A stretch of DNA of 64,000 nt from Rhizobium johnstonii 3841. GTDB taxonomy: Bacteria > Pseudomonadota > Alphaproteobacteria > Rhizobiales > Rhizobiaceae. How positions within the stretch are numbered: the stretch's first letter is position 1; every line of letters begins with the position of its first letter. The DNA lies in the NCBI RefSeq assembly GCF_000009265.1, contig NC_008380.1, positions 191,501-255,500 on the forward strand, given 5' to 3'. The position numbers and the translations under genes were made by a program. A model generated the notes under the pieces. It had not been told where the DNA came from. It searched no databases and saw nothing but the letters and a program-made list of their open reading frames with translations. Positions 25,615 through 37,861 of this stretch are shown here, in pieces.

Positions 25615-26640
25615 TTAGCGGCGCCAGCGGCGGCCTTCCGTCGAGACGCCGAAATTCGCCGGCATGCGCGCATAGGAGGAAAGCCCGGCAAGCGCTGCCA
25701 GCGGATGTGTCACCACATAGGTCGGGATGGTCCGAAGCAGCGCCGTATGCGGCGCCTTGTCCTCGAAGGCGATGCGGAATTCCGGCTTCTTCAGCGCCGG
25801 GATGATCTTCTGCGAGATGCCGCCGGAAAGATAGACGCCGCCCCGCGCCATGAACACCATCGCCAAGTCGCCCGCCACGCGGCCGAGATAGGTGGCAAAC
25901 AGCGAGACGGTCTCTACGGCTGCCTTGTCGCTGCCGGCAAGTGCGTGCGAGGTGATGTCGGCGGGATCCTTCATCGTCGGCTCGATGCCATCGACCACGC
26001 AGATGGCATGATAGAGGTTGACGAGGCCGCGCCCGCAGAGGATCTGCTCGGCCGAAACGCGGCCTTCGATCGTCTCGATATGCGGGAAGATGTCATAATC
26101 GCGCTTGCTGCGCGGCCCGAGATCGACATGGCCGCCTTCGCCGGGAACCGGGATCCAGCTGTGCTGGGCATGCACGAGCCCGCCGACGCCGAGGCCGGTG
26201 CCCGGTCCGAGTACGACGCGGGAGGCGATCATGTCGCGGGTAGCGTCGCCGATCCGTTCGCGATTTTCATCCGAAAGCGCGGCGATTGCCAGCGCCTGCG
26301 CCTCGAAATCGTTGACGACGAGCACATCCTCCATGCCGAGGCCCTCGATCATCGTCTTCGGCCGCACCACCCAGTCGCAATTGGTCAGCGGGATCTCGTC
26401 GTCGTTGATCGGGCCGGCGACGGCGAGGATCGCCGAGCGCGGCTGCACGGCGGTCTTGTCGAGCACGCCTTGCTGGATCGCTTCGTCGATCGTCGCGAAA
26501 TCCGCCGTGCGCACGTTCGGAAACTGCTTCGGTTCAGCATAGGCATCGGTCAGGATGGAGAAGCGGGCATTCGTGCCGCCGATATCGCCGATCAGGATCG
26601 GGAAAGGCAGCGGAGCGGTGCTGTTGTTCGGTTTTGACAT
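25615..26640 (-). CDS. glk: Glucokinase
   Basis: Glk phosphorylates glucose to glucose 6-phosphate. The 341-residue ROK-unrelated Glk-type protein has the phosphate loop [16 protein letters not shown] near residue 15, [28 protein letters not shown] and [20 protein letters not shown]. It starts 17 bases after mgsA's stop, so the two are probably one transcript. C-terminal [19 protein letters not shown] is typical of proteobacterial Glk. Confidence 0.96.
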   Translation of the reverse strand: MSKPNNSTAPLPFPILIGDIGGTNARFSILTDAYAEPKQFPNVRTADFATIDEAIQQGVLDKTAVQPRSAILAVAGPINDDEIPLTNCDWVVRPKTMIEGLGMEDVLVVNDFEAQALAIAALSDENRERIGDATRDMIASRVVLGPGTGLGVGGLVHAQHSWIPVPGEGGHVDLGPRSKRDYDIFPHIETIEGRVSAEQILCGRGLVNLYHAICVVDGIEPTMKDPADITSHALAGSDKAAVETVSLFATYLGRVAGDLAMVFMARGGVYLSGGISQKIIPALKKPEFRIAFEDKAPHTALLRTIPTYVVTHPLAALAGLSSYARMPANFGVSTEGRRWRR

Positions 26641-26657
26641 GGCCGGTTCCGTGCTGA

Positions 26658-27038
26658 TCAGGCTTCGAGTGTGGGAAGAAGTTTTATAGCGGTCGCGTGG
26701 TTGAGCGCCATCGGAATATCGTAGACGATCGCCAGCCGCATCAGTGCCTTCACGTCGACATCGTGCGGCATCGGCGTCAAGGGGTCGACGAAGAAGATCA
26801 GGGCGTCGACCTCGCCGGTCGAAATCAGCGCGCCGATCTGCTGGTCGCCGCCGAGCGGCCCGCTTTTCAGCCTGACGACGTCAAGATCGGGAGCGGCATC
26901 GAGCACCCGCCCGCCGGTCGTGCCCGTCGCGACGATCTTCCAGCGCGAGAGAATGTCCCGGTTGGCGCGGGCGAACGCCGCCATGTCGTCCTTCTTCTGG
27001 TCATGCGCGATCAGCGCAAGGCATTTGCCGCCGGCCAT
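26658..27038 (-). CDS. mgsA: Methylglyoxal synthase
   Basis: MgsA turns dihydroxyacetone phosphate into methylglyoxal and phosphate, a bypass of lower glycolysis used when phosphate is short or sugar phosphates pile up. The start at 27038 gives 126 residues, near the family length. [10 protein letters not shown] (His12), [11 protein letters not shown] (Asp65) and [15 protein letters not shown] (His92, Asp95) are the catalytic blocks. Upstream in-frame codons overlap the promoter and mepA region and are not used. It pairs with glk. Confidence 0.95.
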   Translation of the reverse strand: MAGGKCLALIAHDQKKDDMAAFARANRDILSRWKIVATGTTGGRVLDAAPDLDVVRLKSGPLGGDQQIGALISTGEVDALIFFVDPLTPMPHDVDVKALMRLAIVYDIPMALNHATAIKLLPTLEA

Positions 27039-27123
27039 GAAGTGAATCTCCGCCCCACAATTCAATCGATTTGACCGCTGTATACCAAGAGCTTGCGATT
27101 TGAAAGACAGCGCATCCGCCCCT

Positions 27124-28200
27124 TCATTGGATCGCCGGCTTGTCGTTCGGAACCGGGCCGACATCCGGTAACGCCCCATCGGTGTCATCGGCCGACGCGG
27201 CTGCCGGAGTGGCGGCGAGCGCGCTTGCGGCGGAGGGTCCACCATAGGTGGCGGCCTGCATCGAAGCAACGGAAGCGGCATCGAGCACGGCGGCGCAAGC
27301 GTTGGGCAGATCGGTGACCATCATCTCACGCGGCGGCTTCGGCGGCTTGGCGCCTGGCTTGGGCGGTTTCGGCGGCGCCCAAGGCGCCGGCGTGAACCAA
27401 TAGGCGAGCGACTTATCGCAGCCGTCGCCGGCAGGGACAGGAGCTTGCGGCGTGCATCCAGCAGCGCCCGGCGGGCATTTGATGCGGATGTGGAAATGCG
27501 AGTCATGGCCGTATATTGGCCGGAGCTTACCAAGGTTGGTGCGGTCGCCGCCCCAGGTGTCGCACATCTTCTTCTTGATCGCCGGATTGACGAAGATGCG
27601 CTCCACTTCCGGATAGCTCGCCGCCAGCATCAAAAGCCGCGCGCGCGATTCCGTCCACACCTTGGGGTTGACGGTGAGGAACTTGTCCTTCTGCAGCATG
27701 CTGGTGAACGGCAAGTCCTCGCGTTCCTGGGCTGTCATGCGGCGCGCCGGCATCGGGCTAAACCAGATATCGGCGTCGAGGCCAATCTGGTGCGAGGAAT
27801 GGCCGTTGAGCATCGGCCCGCCGCGTGGTTGAGCGATATCGCCGACAAGGATGCCCGGCCAGCCGGCATATCTGACCGCATCCTGCGAAAAGCGCTCCAA
27901 GAGCGCGATCATGGCCGGATTGCCCCAGCGACGGTTGCGCGAAAGCCGCATCGCCTGCCAGGTCGGACCATCGGTCGGCAGCGCTACCGCGCCAGCCATG
28001 CAGCCTTTAGCATAGAAGCCGATCGGCTGCGCTGGCCCCTGCGTCGGCAGGCCGGCGCCGCCGAACAGTGCCTTGGCGCTGCCTGGGCTTGGCGTCTTCT
28101 GCTCAGCGCCGACGTCGCCAACGGCAAGGCCTGCGCCGATCGCGCCGGCGAGCGCCAGTGTGCCTAATGTCCTGAAAGCCTGGGCGAAGCCGAAAGCCAT
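27124..28200 (-). CDS. mepA: Penicillin-insensitive murein endopeptidase
   Basis: This periplasmic LAS-type metallopeptidase cleaves D-Ala-mDAP crosslinks. The 358-residue protein has a signal peptide (to about GDVGAE at 33). [16 protein letters not shown] supplies the zinc His and Asp, and [16 protein letters not shown] the second zinc site. Cysteines in CPPGAAGC and GDGC may form disulphides. The C-terminus is a proline-rich stretch ([15 protein letters not shown]) then an alanine-rich tail of about 50 residues, longer than in E. coli. Confidence 0.94.
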   Translation of the reverse strand: MAFGFAQAFRTLGTLALAGAIGAGLAVGDVGAEQKTPSPGSAKALFGGAGLPTQGPAQPIGFYAKGCMAGAVALPTDGPTWQAMRLSRNRRWGNPAMIALLERFSQDAVRYAGWPGILVGDIAQPRGGPMLNGHSSHQIGLDADIWFSPMPARRMTAQEREDLPFTSMLQKDKFLTVNPKVWTESRARLLMLAASYPEVERIFVNPAIKKKMCDTWGGDRTNLGKLRPIYGHDSHFHIRIKCPPGAAGCTPQAPVPAGDGCDKSLAYWFTPAPWAPPKPPKPGAKPPKPPREMMVTDLPNACAAVLDAASVASMQAATYGGPSAASALAATPAAASADDTDGALPDVGPVPNDKPAIQ

Positions 28201-28475
28201 GCTGTTCCCTTAATTCGATGTCGAAGTGATTTGCACGCGAATCTATCCTGAAAAGCGATTTTGGTGAATCGATGTTTTGGCTGGCGATGGGAAGCGGCGG
28301 TGATGGATCGCCGCAGAGTTGCGTCGCATGTTGCGAAGGCGGCTCGAAGAGGTGACGCCCTCAAGCGAGCCGATGGCTCAAAATTTCGCGCGCCCGGCAA
28401 AAACCAAACTCTCTCCTGTTTTTCGCCCGTATTTTTCGTATTGTCGAACCCATCAATAATCAGGGGAAAGCGTGA
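28201..28475. other. Intergenic region between divergent mepA and yejA
   Basis: The region must hold both promoters. I see no convincing gene. A GGCG/CGCC hairpin lies near 28300. The yejA start has AGGGGAA seven bases upstream. No recognisable operator was found. Confidence 0.5.
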
Positions 28476-30308
28476 ATGGCGGCTCTGTGGTCGAAGATCG
28501 GTTTGTTTCTGTCGCTTGCGGGTGCCTTGGCGCCAATGACTGCAACGGCTCAGGACCAGCCGTTTCTGATCGGAAGCTCGGTCATCAGCGAGATGAAGTA
28601 CAAGCCGGGCTTTGCGCACTTCGACTACGTCAATCCCGATGCACCGAAAGGCGGAGACCTGCGCCTCTCCGCAAGCGGCGCCTTCGACACCTTCAACCCG
28701 CTGCTCGCTAAAGGCCAGGCAGCAGTGGGCTTGACGCTCGTTTACGACACGCTGATGAAGCCCGCCGACGACGAGCTGCTCGTCTCCTACGGTCTGCTTG
28801 CCGAGGGATTGTCTTTTCCCACCGACGTCTCGAGCGCGACCTTCCGCCTGCGCAAGGAAGCGAAATGGTCGGATGGTCAGCCGGTAACGCCCGAGGATGT
28901 CATCTTCAGTTTGGATAAGACGAAGGAATTAAATCCCCTCACGGCGAACTATTACCGCCACGTCGCGAAGGCCGAAAAGACCGGCGACCGCGACGTCACC
29001 TTCACCTTCGACGAGAAGAACAACCGGGAGCTCCCGAATATTCTCGGCCAGTTGGTGGTGGTGCCGAAACATTGGTGGGAGGGGCAGGGACCGGACGGCA
29101 AGCCACGCGATATTTCAAAGACGACGCTCGAGCCCGTGATGGGTTCGGGACCCTACAAGATTGCTTCCTTCTCGCCAGGCGCGACAATCCGCTATGAACT
29201 ACGTGACGACTATTGGGGCAAGGACCTCAATGTGAATGTCGGCCAGAACAATTTCCGCAACGTCATTTACACCTATTTCGGTGATCGGGATGTCGAGTTC
29301 GAGGCCTTTCGCGCCGGCAACAGCGACTACTGGCAGGAAACCACGGCTGCCCGCTGGGCGACGGGATATGATTTTCCCGCGGTGAAGGAAGGACGTGTCA
29401 AGAAAGAGGAGGTTGCAAACCCGCTGCGCGCCACCGGCATCATGCAGGCTCTCGTGCCCAACATGCGACGTGACCTCTTCAAGGACATCAGGGTCCGCGA
29501 GGCGCTGAACTATGGTCTGGATTTTGAGGAGCTGAACCGCACTGTGGCCTTTAATAGTTACAAACGCATCGACAGCTATTTCTGGAATACCGAACTCGCC
29601 TCCTCCGGCCTGCCGCAGGGTAGAGAACTGGAAATTCTGCAGGGCATGAAGGATAAGGTGCCGGCAGAAATCTTCACCACGCCCTATACCAATCCGGTCG
29701 CAGGTGATCCGCAGAAGAGCCGCGATAATCTCCGCAAGGCAATTGCGCTTCTCAAAGAAGCCGGCTGGGAGATCAAGGGCAATCGCATGGTCAACAGCAA
29801 GACCGGCCAGCCGATGAGTTTCGAGATCTTGTTGTCAAGCCCCATGTTGGAGCGCTGGGCGGTGCCCTATGCCAGCAATCTCAGGAAAATCGGCATAGAT
29901 GCGCGAGTCCGGACAGTCGACGCCTCGCAAGCCGTCAACCGCGAACGCAGCTTCGACTATGATATGATCTGGAATGTGTGGGCGGAGACCATGAATCCAG
30001 GCAATGAGCAAGCCGACTATTGGGGTTCCGGCTCGGTCAACCAGCAAGGCTCTCGCAATTATGCCGGCATTGCCAACCCGGCAGTCGATGAACTCATTCG
30101 CATGGTTATCTTCGCGCCGAATCGCGACGAGCAAATCGCAGCAATCAAGGCCATGGATCGGGTCTTGCTTGCAAATCACTACGTCATCCCGCTGTTCTAC
30201 CGTGATACCTATAACATCGCCTATTGGAACACGGTCACGCATCCGGCCGAGTTTCCGGCCTACAGTCTTGGCTTCCCCGATGCCTGGTGGTCCACTTCGG
30301 CAAAATGA
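28476..30308 (+). CDS. yejA: Peptide ABC transporter substrate-binding protein YejA
   Basis: This is the periplasmic receptor of the YejABEF importer. The 610 residues begin with a signal peptide ending near TATAQDQ (about 26). The SBP_bac_5 fold is shown by FDYVNPDAPKGGDLRLSASG, MGSGPYKIASFSPGATIRY and NERSFDYDMIW-type segments with DYWGSGS. YejABEF takes up small peptides such as microcin C in enterics. In Sinorhizobium the system matters for tolerance to host NCR peptides. Three transporter genes follow on the same strand. Confidence 0.94.
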   Translation: MAALWSKIGLFLSLAGALAPMTATAQDQPFLIGSSVISEMKYKPGFAHFDYVNPDAPKGGDLRLSASGAFDTFNPLLAKGQAAVGLTLVYDTLMKPADDELLVSYGLLAEGLSFPTDVSSATFRLRKEAKWSDGQPVTPEDVIFSLDKTKELNPLTANYYRHVAKAEKTGDRDVTFTFDEKNNRELPNILGQLVVVPKHWWEGQGPDGKPRDISKTTLEPVMGSGPYKIASFSPGATIRYELRDDYWGKDLNVNVGQNNFRNVIYTYFGDRDVEFEAFRAGNSDYWQETTAARWATGYDFPAVKEGRVKKEEVANPLRATGIMQALVPNMRRDLFKDIRVREALNYGLDFEELNRTVAFNSYKRIDSYFWNTELASSGLPQGRELEILQGMKDKVPAEIFTTPYTNPVAGDPQKSRDNLRKAIALLKEAGWEIKGNRMVNSKTGQPMSFEILLSSPMLERWAVPYASNLRKIGIDARVRTVDASQAVNRERSFDYDMIWNVWAETMNPGNEQADYWGSGSVNQQGSRNYAGIANPAVDELIRMVIFAPNRDEQIAAIKAMDRVLLANHYVIPLFYRDTYNIAYWNTVTHPAEFPAYSLGFPDAWWSTSAK

Positions 30309-30458
30309 GCGGGCTTGCAATGCAGGGCGCCTCGGCTCCAAATGGCACGAGCGAATCACGACAAGCCGGCAGAGCCGGCAAGGGAAGGCTGGCGGATTGA
30401 GCGGCATGAGACTGGACGGCAGGCAGGCGAGAAAAACATTCCCGGAGGCTGAAGGCTG

Positions 30459-31547
30459 ATGGGCGCCTATATTCTTCGCCGCCTGCTTCTAATGATCCCG
30501 ACCATCGTCGGCATCATGGCGATTTCCTTCGTCGTCATTCAGTTCGCGCCCGGCGGTCCCGTCGAGCAGGTGATCGCCCAATTGACCGGTCAGGCCGATA
30601 GTGCCGACCAGCGCCTCTCCGGCGGTGGCGATCTTCTCGGCGGTGGCGGCAGCGACGAAGGCTCGAAATATCGCGGCGCCCAGGGACTCGATCCGGAACT
30701 GATTGCCAAGCTCGAAAAGCAGTTCGGCTTCGACAAGCCGCCGCTGACCCGTTTCGGCGAGATGATGTGGAATTACATCCGCTTCGATTTCGGCGAGAGT
30801 TTCTTCCGCAACACCTCCGTGCTCGAACTCATCAAGGAGAAGCTTCCGGTATCGATCTCGCTCGGCATCTGGATCCTGATCTTCTCCTATGCCATTTCCA
30901 TCCCGCTCGGCATCCGCAAGGCAGTCAAGGATGGATCGACCTTCGATGTCTGGACATCGGGCGTCATCGTCGTCGGCTACGCCGTCCCGAGCTTCCTCTT
31001 CGGCATCCTCCTGATCGTGCTTTTCGCCGGCGGCTCCTTCTACGACTGGTTTCCGTTGCGCGGCCTGGTCTCCGACAATTTCGATCAGCTCGCCTGGTGG
31101 CAGAAGCCGCTCGATTATTTTTGGCACCTCACCCTGCCACTGATCTCGCTTTCGCTGTCCGCCTTCGCGACGACGACCCTGCTGACCAAGAATTCCTTCA
31201 TCGAGGAAATCAAGAAGCAGTATGTTGTCACCGCCCGCGCCAAGGGTCTGAATGAGCGGCAGGTCCTTTACGGCCATATTTTCCGCAATGCCATGCTGAT
31301 CATCATCGCCGGCTTCCCCGGCGCCTTCATCTCCGCCTTCTTCACCGGATCGCTGCTGATCGAAAATATCTTCTCGCTCGATGGCCTCGGCCGTCTCGGT
31401 TATCTCTCAGTCATCAACCGGGATTACCCGATCGTCTTCGCCACGCTCTACATCTTCTCGCTGCTCGGCCTCGTCGTCAGCCTGGTTTCCGACCTGATCT
31501 ACACCTGGATCGATCCGCGCATTGATTTCGAGCGGAGGGATGTCTGA
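30459..31547 (+). CDS. yejB: Peptide ABC transporter permease YejB
   Basis: The 362-residue permease begins [20 protein letters not shown] with a first helix. A YejB-type extracytoplasmic region follows (about 45-95, Gly/Ser-rich at [14 protein letters not shown]), then five helices of the BPD_transp core with the EAA-type loop [21 protein letters not shown] 150-base spacer without a gene separates it from yejA. It overlaps yejE by the A of its stop codon (TGATG). Confidence 0.95.
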   Translation: MGAYILRRLLLMIPTIVGIMAISFVVIQFAPGGPVEQVIAQLTGQADSADQRLSGGGDLLGGGGSDEGSKYRGAQGLDPELIAKLEKQFGFDKPPLTRFGEMMWNYIRFDFGESFFRNTSVLELIKEKLPVSISLGIWILIFSYAISIPLGIRKAVKDGSTFDVWTSGVIVVGYAVPSFLFGILLIVLFAGGSFYDWFPLRGLVSDNFDQLAWWQKPLDYFWHLTLPLISLSLSAFATTTLLTKNSFIEEIKKQYVVTARAKGLNERQVLYGHIFRNAMLIIIAGFPGAFISAFFTGSLLIENIFSLDGLGRLGYLSVINRDYPIVFATLYIFSLLGLVVSLVSDLIYTWIDPRIDFERRDV

Positions 31548-32691
31548 TGGACGCCGCCGCAAATCCTGTCATCACAACGCCCGTCAAGCCGCCGCGCAAG
31601 GGCCTGCTCTCGCCGACCAACATCCGCCGCTGGCATAATTTCAAGGCGAACGGCCGCGGTTACTGGTCGCTGTGGCTGTTCCTGGTGTTGTTCGTGCTCA
31701 GCCTGTTCGCCGAGTTCCTCGCCAACGACCGGCCGATCATCGCCTCCTACAAGGGCGAGGTCCTGTTTCCTGTTCTCATCGACTATCCCGAGGAGAAGTT
31801 CGGCGGCTTTCTCGCCGAAACCGACTACCGTTCCTCGGTGATTGCGGACGAAATCAATGCCAATGGCTGGATGATCTGGCCACCGATCCGCTATTCCTAC
31901 CGCTCAGTCAATTCCAACATTCCGCATTCGGCGCCCACCGCTCCGTTCTGGCTGATGACGAACGAGGAGCGCTGCGCAGGCTACCCGCAGGGGGTAAATG
32001 ATCCGGATTGCACCCTCGGCAATCTCAACTGGCTCGGCACCGATGACCAGGCGCGCGACGTCTTGGCGCGCGTCATCTACGGCTTCCGCATATCGGTGCT
32101 TTTCGGCCTGGTGCTGACCATCTGCTCGGCTGTTATCGGCGTGACGGCTGGTGCGGTGCAGGGTTATTTCGGCGGTTGGACCGATCTGCTGTTGCAGCGC
32201 TTCATCGAGATCTGGTCGTCGATGCCGGTGCTTTACATCCTGCTGATCATCGCTGCACTCCTGCCGCCCGGCTTCTTCGTGCTGCTCGGCATCATGCTGC
32301 TCTTCTCCTGGGTCGGCTTCGTCGGTATCGTGCGCGCCGAATTCCTGCGCGCCCGCAATTTCGAATATGTCCGCGCCGCCCGCGCGCTCGGCGTCAACAA
32401 TCGCACCATCATGTGGCGCCACCTGCTGCCGAACGCCATGGTCGCGACGCTGACCTTCCTGCCTTTCATCCTGTCCGGCTCGATCACGACGCTGACCTCG
32501 CTCGATTTCCTCGGCTTCGGCATGCCGCCGGGCTCCCCCTCGCTCGGCGAGATGATCGCCCAGGGCAAGACCAATCTGCAGGCGCCGTGGCTCGGGCTGA
32601 CGGCCTTCTTCGCCATGTCGATCATGCTGTCCCTGCTGATCTTCATCGGCGAAGCCGTGCGTGATGCCTTCGACCCGAGGAAGACGTTTCA

Positions 32692-32695
<4 letters not shown>
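31547..32695 (+). CDS. yejE: Peptide ABC transporter permease YejE
   Basis: This 382-residue permease has the YejE layout: a long cytoplasmic start, a first helix near 45-62 (SLWLFLVLFVLSLFAEFLA), a large periplasmic loop to about 180 with NEERCAGYPQGVNDPDC (two cysteines), then the permease core with EFLRARNFEYVRAARALGV. It overlaps yejF by four bases (ATGA). Confidence 0.95.
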
Positions 32696-34329
<1,634 letters not shown>

Positions 34330-34337
34330 AGAAGATC

Positions 34338-35297
34338 ATGCCCGCAACTCCTCCCGTTCTCGTCGACATCAAGTTCAATGCCGAAGGCGTCGCCCGCGTG
34401 CTGAAGACCGCCTTTGCCGACCGCGGCAGCATCAATCTCGCCGATCCGCGCAATCGGGCACGCGATCTCCGCGCGGTCGAATACGCGCTTCTGTGGAAGC
34501 CGGATGCCGACCTTTTCGCGCGGGCTCCGAACCTGAAAGTGATCTTCTCCGGCGGCGCCGGTGTCGACCATATTATCGGCATGGACGGCCTGCCCGAGAT
34601 CCCGATCGTCCGCTTCGTCGACCGCAGCCTGACGACCCGCATGAGCGAATGGGTGGTCATGCAATGCCTGATGCATTTGCGCGGGCAATACACCCATGAC
34701 AGCCACCAGCGGCAGCGTGAGTGGGCCAAGCTGATCGCGCCGGAGGCGGCAGAGGTGACGGTCGGTGTCATGGGCCTCGGCATTCTCGGGCAGGATGCGG
34801 TCGCCAAGCTGAGAGTGATGGGGTTCAATGTCATCGGCTGGTCACGCAGCCGCAAGCAGATTGATGGCGTCGAAACCTTCGATGCCAGCGAATTGGACAG
34901 CTTTCTCGCAAGGACCGACATCCTCGTCGGCCTGCTGCCGCTGACGCCTGAAACATCAGGCTTCTATGACGCCGGGCTGTTTGCGAAGCTGCGCCGCAAC
35001 GGCGCGCTCGGACAGCCGGTCTTCATCAATGCCGGCCGCGGCAAGAGCCAGGTCGAGGCCGATATCGTCTCCGCCATCCGTGACGGCACCCTCGGCGGCG
35101 CTTCCCTCGATGTCTTCGAGGCGGAGCCGCTTGCATCAGACCACCCGTTATGGGAATTGCGGAACGTCTTCATCACGCCGCACGACGCGGCTGTCTCCGA
35201 AGAAAACGCGCTGTTCTGTCATGTCGAGACGCAGATCGCCCGCTTTGAGCGCGGCGAGCCGCTGCAATTCGTCGTCGACCGCGCCGCCGGCTATTGA
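34338..35297 (+). CDS. D-2-hydroxyacid dehydrogenase, GhrA-like glyoxylate/hydroxypyruvate reductase
   Basis: This 319-residue NAD(P)-dependent reductase has the dinucleotide motif VMGLGILGQDAVAKL near residue 140. WSRSRKQIDG suggests NADPH use because of the basic residues after the second beta strand. NAGRGKSQVEADIVSAIRDG and the catalytic block DVFEAEPLASDHPL ... ITPHDAAVSEEN carry the Arg-Glu-His set. It is likely to reduce glyoxylate or hydroxypyruvate. Its tight spacing to yejF suggests co-transcription, but no functional link is obvious. Confidence 0.9.
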   Translation: MPATPPVLVDIKFNAEGVARVLKTAFADRGSINLADPRNRARDLRAVEYALLWKPDADLFARAPNLKVIFSGGAGVDHIIGMDGLPEIPIVRFVDRSLTTRMSEWVVMQCLMHLRGQYTHDSHQRQREWAKLIAPEAAEVTVGVMGLGILGQDAVAKLRVMGFNVIGWSRSRKQIDGVETFDASELDSFLARTDILVGLLPLTPETSGFYDAGLFAKLRRNGALGQPVFINAGRGKSQVEADIVSAIRDGTLGGASLDVFEAEPLASDHPLWELRNVFITPHDAAVSEENALFCHVETQIARFERGEPLQFVVDRAAGY

Positions 35298-35385
35298 GCT
35301 TTCGGAACCTTCCAGACAGCCACCCGTTTCCTCTGCGGAAATTCTTCGCGGCCGGATCGGCCCGTCAAGACAGCGGAAGGAGACG

Positions 35386-35733
35386 ATGATGGCCCATCAG
35401 ACCGATACACGCTGGGAAAAGTCGAATGGCAAGCTTCACAAGGAAGAGCAGATCCCGCCGGTGAAGGCAAGGCAGGGACGCATGGGTTATCGCATCCTGA
35501 CGGTGCTGATCGTCGCGTTGGTGCTTGCTTTCGTGGTTTGGATACCGGTCGAAATCTGGGGTAATCGCGAGGCAAACGAAGTGGCACCGCAACAGCCGGG
35601 TCAGCAGCTCCAGTCGCAGCAGCCTGCTCCGGCTCCCGCGCCGGCGCTGCAAAACGGGACTGCCGTTCCAACCGAAACGCCGAACACCACGCCAGCCGCT
35701 CCGAATGTGGCGCCCGCAACGCCGGCCCAATAA
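35386..35733 (+). CDS. Small single-span membrane protein with Pro/Gln/Ala-rich tail, function unknown
   Basis: The 115-residue protein has a charged N-terminus (about 40 residues) and one membrane helix at about 42-62 (YRILTVLIVALVLAFVVW). The outer tail is rich in Pro, Gln, Ala and Thr (QQPGQQLQSQQPAPAPAPAL and TPNTTPAAPN). The ATG pair at 35386/35389 is preceded by GGAAGGAGA, an excellent ribosome site. The low-complexity tail looks like a periplasmic spacer. I do not recognise the family. A terminator follows. Confidence 0.8.
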   Translation: MMAHQTDTRWEKSNGKLHKEEQIPPVKARQGRMGYRILTVLIVALVLAFVVWIPVEIWGNREANEVAPQQPGQQLQSQQPAPAPAPALQNGTAVPTETPNTTPAAPNVAPATPAQ

Positions 35734-35753
35734 TCGTGAGCAAAACCATGTTC

Positions 35754-35793
35754 ACGTCCCGCCGCCACTCCGCGGCGGGACGTTCATTGTTTT
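35754..35793 (+). terminator. Rho-independent terminator after the small membrane protein gene
   Basis: Perfect 12-bp arms ACGTCCCGCCGC (35754-35765) and GCGGCGGGACGT (35772-35783), then TCATTGTTTTG. It closes the plus-strand run that starts at yejA. Confidence 0.85.
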
Positions 35794-35920
35794 GTCTGGA
35801 CTTTAGCCGCCGATTTTTCGATAAGAAGGCGCACGAGCCGGTTTTGTGCGCCGGCCGGGAACTTGGCAGTACCCAGGAATTTGGCAGCACCTGACCGGAG
35901 TGGACAGGGGCGGGAGTTTG

Positions 35921-37225
35921 ATGGCCAGGACCGATATCGCAAGACGCGTCTACAATCACGCCTGGAAACTCGATCCGATCATCCGCAGTCTGATCGATAC
36001 CGACTTCTACAAGCTTTTGATGCTGCAGATGATCTGGAAGCTTTATCCTGATGTGAACGCTTCCTTCACCCTCATCAACCGCACCAAGCGTGTGCGTCTG
36101 GCCGAGGAGCTCGACGAAGGCGAGCTGCGCGAGCAGCTCGATCATGCCCGCACGCTGAGACTTTCCAAAAAGGAAATGATCTGGCTTGCGGGTAACAGCT
36201 TCTATGGCCGCGCGCAGATCTTCGAACCGGAATTCCTTGCCTGGCTTTCCAATTTCCAGCTTCCCGAATACGAGCTGTCGAAGAAGGACGGCCAGTATGT
36301 GCTGGATTTCCACGGGTCGTGGAAGGAAACCACCATGTGGGAAATCCCAGCGCTCGCCATCGTCAACGAGCTGCGCTCCCGCTCGGCGATGAAGGCGCTC
36401 GGTCCATTCACCCTCGATGTGCTCTATGCTCGCGCCAAGGCGAAGATGTGGTCGAAGGTCGAACGGCTGAAGGAATTGCCGGGCCTGCGTATCTCCGATT
36501 TCGGCACTCGCCGCCGCCACAGTTTCCTCTGGCAGCGCTGGTGCGTCGAGGCGCTGAAGGAAGGCATCGGCCCGGCCTTTGCCGGTACCAGCAACGTATT
36601 GCTGGCGATGGATTCCGATCTCGAGGCCGTCGGCACCAATGCTCACGAGCTGCCGATGGTGGCCGCCGCCCTTGCCGAAACCGACGAGCAGCTGCGCAAC
36701 GCGCCCTATAAGATCCTGCGCGACTGGAACAAGCTCTATGGCGGCAACCTGCTGATCGTGCTGCCGGATGCCTTCGGCACCGCAGCCTTCCTGCGCGACG
36801 CGCCGGAATGGGTCGCCGACTGGACCGGTTTCCGCCCGGACAGTGCCCCGCCGATCGAAGGCGGCGAGAAGATTATCGACTGGTGGAAGAAGATGGGTCG
36901 CGATCCGCGCCAGAAGCTGTTGATCTTCTCCGACGGCCTCGATGTCGACGCCATCATCGATACCTACCGGCATTTCGAAGGCCGCGTGCGCATGAGCTTC
37001 GGCTGGGGCACGAACCTGACGAACGATTTTTCCGGCTGCGCGCCGATCGAGATCTCCGGCCTCAACCCGATCTCCGTTGTCTGCAAGGTCAGCGACGCCA
37101 ACGGCCGTCCGGCGGTGAAGCTCTCCGACAACCCGCAGAAGGCGACCGGCGAACCGGCCGAGGTCGAACGCTACCTGAAATTCTTCGGCGCCGAGGACAG
37201 GATCGATCAGACCGTTCTGGTGTAG
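35921..37225 (+). CDS. pncB: Nicotinate phosphoribosyltransferase
   Basis: PncB makes nicotinate mononucleotide from nicotinate and PRPP in NAD salvage. The start at 35921 ([19 protein letters not shown]), with GGGCGGGA before it, gives 434 residues, the usual length. [35 protein letters not shown] with the catalytic histidine, [20 protein letters not shown] and [12 protein letters not shown] mark the family. Its last 19 bases overlap the 3' end of the convergent small gene. Confidence 0.96.
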   Translation: MARTDIARRVYNHAWKLDPIIRSLIDTDFYKLLMLQMIWKLYPDVNASFTLINRTKRVRLAEELDEGELREQLDHARTLRLSKKEMIWLAGNSFYGRAQIFEPEFLAWLSNFQLPEYELSKKDGQYVLDFHGSWKETTMWEIPALAIVNELRSRSAMKALGPFTLDVLYARAKAKMWSKVERLKELPGLRISDFGTRRRHSFLWQRWCVEALKEGIGPAFAGTSNVLLAMDSDLEAVGTNAHELPMVAAALAETDEQLRNAPYKILRDWNKLYGGNLLIVLPDAFGTAAFLRDAPEWVADWTGFRPDSAPPIEGGEKIIDWWKKMGRDPRQKLLIFSDGLDVDAIIDTYRHFEGRVRMSFGWGTNLTNDFSGCAPIEISGLNPISVVCKVSDANGRPAVKLSDNPQKATGEPAEVERYLKFFGAEDRIDQTVLV

Positions 37226-37446
37226 GTCCGGGCCAATGTGCCGCTATCCCAGGGCATATTGATGTGCCCCGCCATCGCATCCTCGATCGACCAACCGAAG
37301 CGCCAGGCGTCGAACATCGAGTACCATTCCTGAAAATCGGCGATCGGCAGGATATCCGGCTTCGACATCGGATTGTCGGCCAAGCTGCGGCCACGTGCAC
37401 GATCCCGTGCGCCACGCTCCTGCATCTCAAGCAGATTCTCGAACAT
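37207..37446 (-). CDS. Conserved small protein of unknown function
   Basis: The 79-residue soluble protein has no membrane segment. It has a charged start ([19 protein letters not shown]) and an aromatic core [17 protein letters not shown] with [11 protein letters not shown], which looks like a folded unit. The ATG has GGGGGTAA just upstream. It overlaps the end of pncB in a convergent layout, which argues against mere chance only weakly. No family is recognised. Confidence 0.65.
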   Translation of the reverse strand: MFENLLEMQERGARDRARGRSLADNPMSKPDILPIADFQEWYSMFDAWRFGWSIEDAMAGHINMPWDSGTLARTYTRTV

Positions 37447-37861
37447 CGTTACCCCCGTCTTTATCCCGATTTATGCAATCATGCTAATAAAGCATTGTCG
37501 AGTCCGGATGCGATAATTTGGGTTTTTCACAGGATTAGCCCCTATTCGCTAGCCTAGGGGATGATCGGTCGTAACGGCCCGGGGTCAGCTCAATCAGGCA
37601 GCAGGGCGTAGCGGCGTCCGAAAGCCGTTCAATGTGTTTCGCCATTAATCTCAACGAGCACACCGGTGACGGGGAGGCTCGACTTCCTGGCTGGGGTCCG
37701 CCGCCGAGCCTCCCGGCTGGCCTACCTTGAACAGGCCGGCAGCCCCGACACGTTGGCGCTTTCCGGCAGGGGCGATCCAACCCAGATGATATCGAGGGCT
37801 AACAGCCGGTTAATATCCACCGGCCTCGCCCCGATTTCGCACAAGCTATCCTTCGGGTTTT
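37447..37861. other. Gene-free, strongly structured intergenic stretch; candidate non-coding RNA
   Basis: No convincing protein gene is seen in 415 bases; two short frames have composition unlike neighbours. Strong stems are present. A perfect 10-bp stem has GGGAGGCTCG (37672-37681) and CGAGCCTCCC (37705-37714). GCTGGCCT and AGGCCGGC pair around 37716-37740. A long-range stem has GGGGCGA (37769-37775) and TCGCCCC (37826-37832), enclosing a 6-bp GCCGGT/ACCGGC stem (37805-37824). A plus-strand TCGGGTTTTT near 37853 could be a weak terminator. I checked for tmRNA tag, RNase P, SRP RNA and common riboswitch signatures and found none. Strand and identity are open. Confidence 0.45.

Noticed and set aside
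24067..26637. 856-codon open frame on the plus strand across the exporter and glk
   Set aside because: Antisense to two genes with clear motifs; composition is His/Arg/Asp-rich shadow sequence with no family.
37547..37861. tmRNA, RNase P RNA, SRP RNA or known riboswitch in the structured stretch
   Set aside because: No tag-peptide frame, no GAGGAAAGTCCGGGC core, no GGAAGGAAGCAGCC loop, and no cobalamin, TPP or purine riboswitch core could be found by eye.
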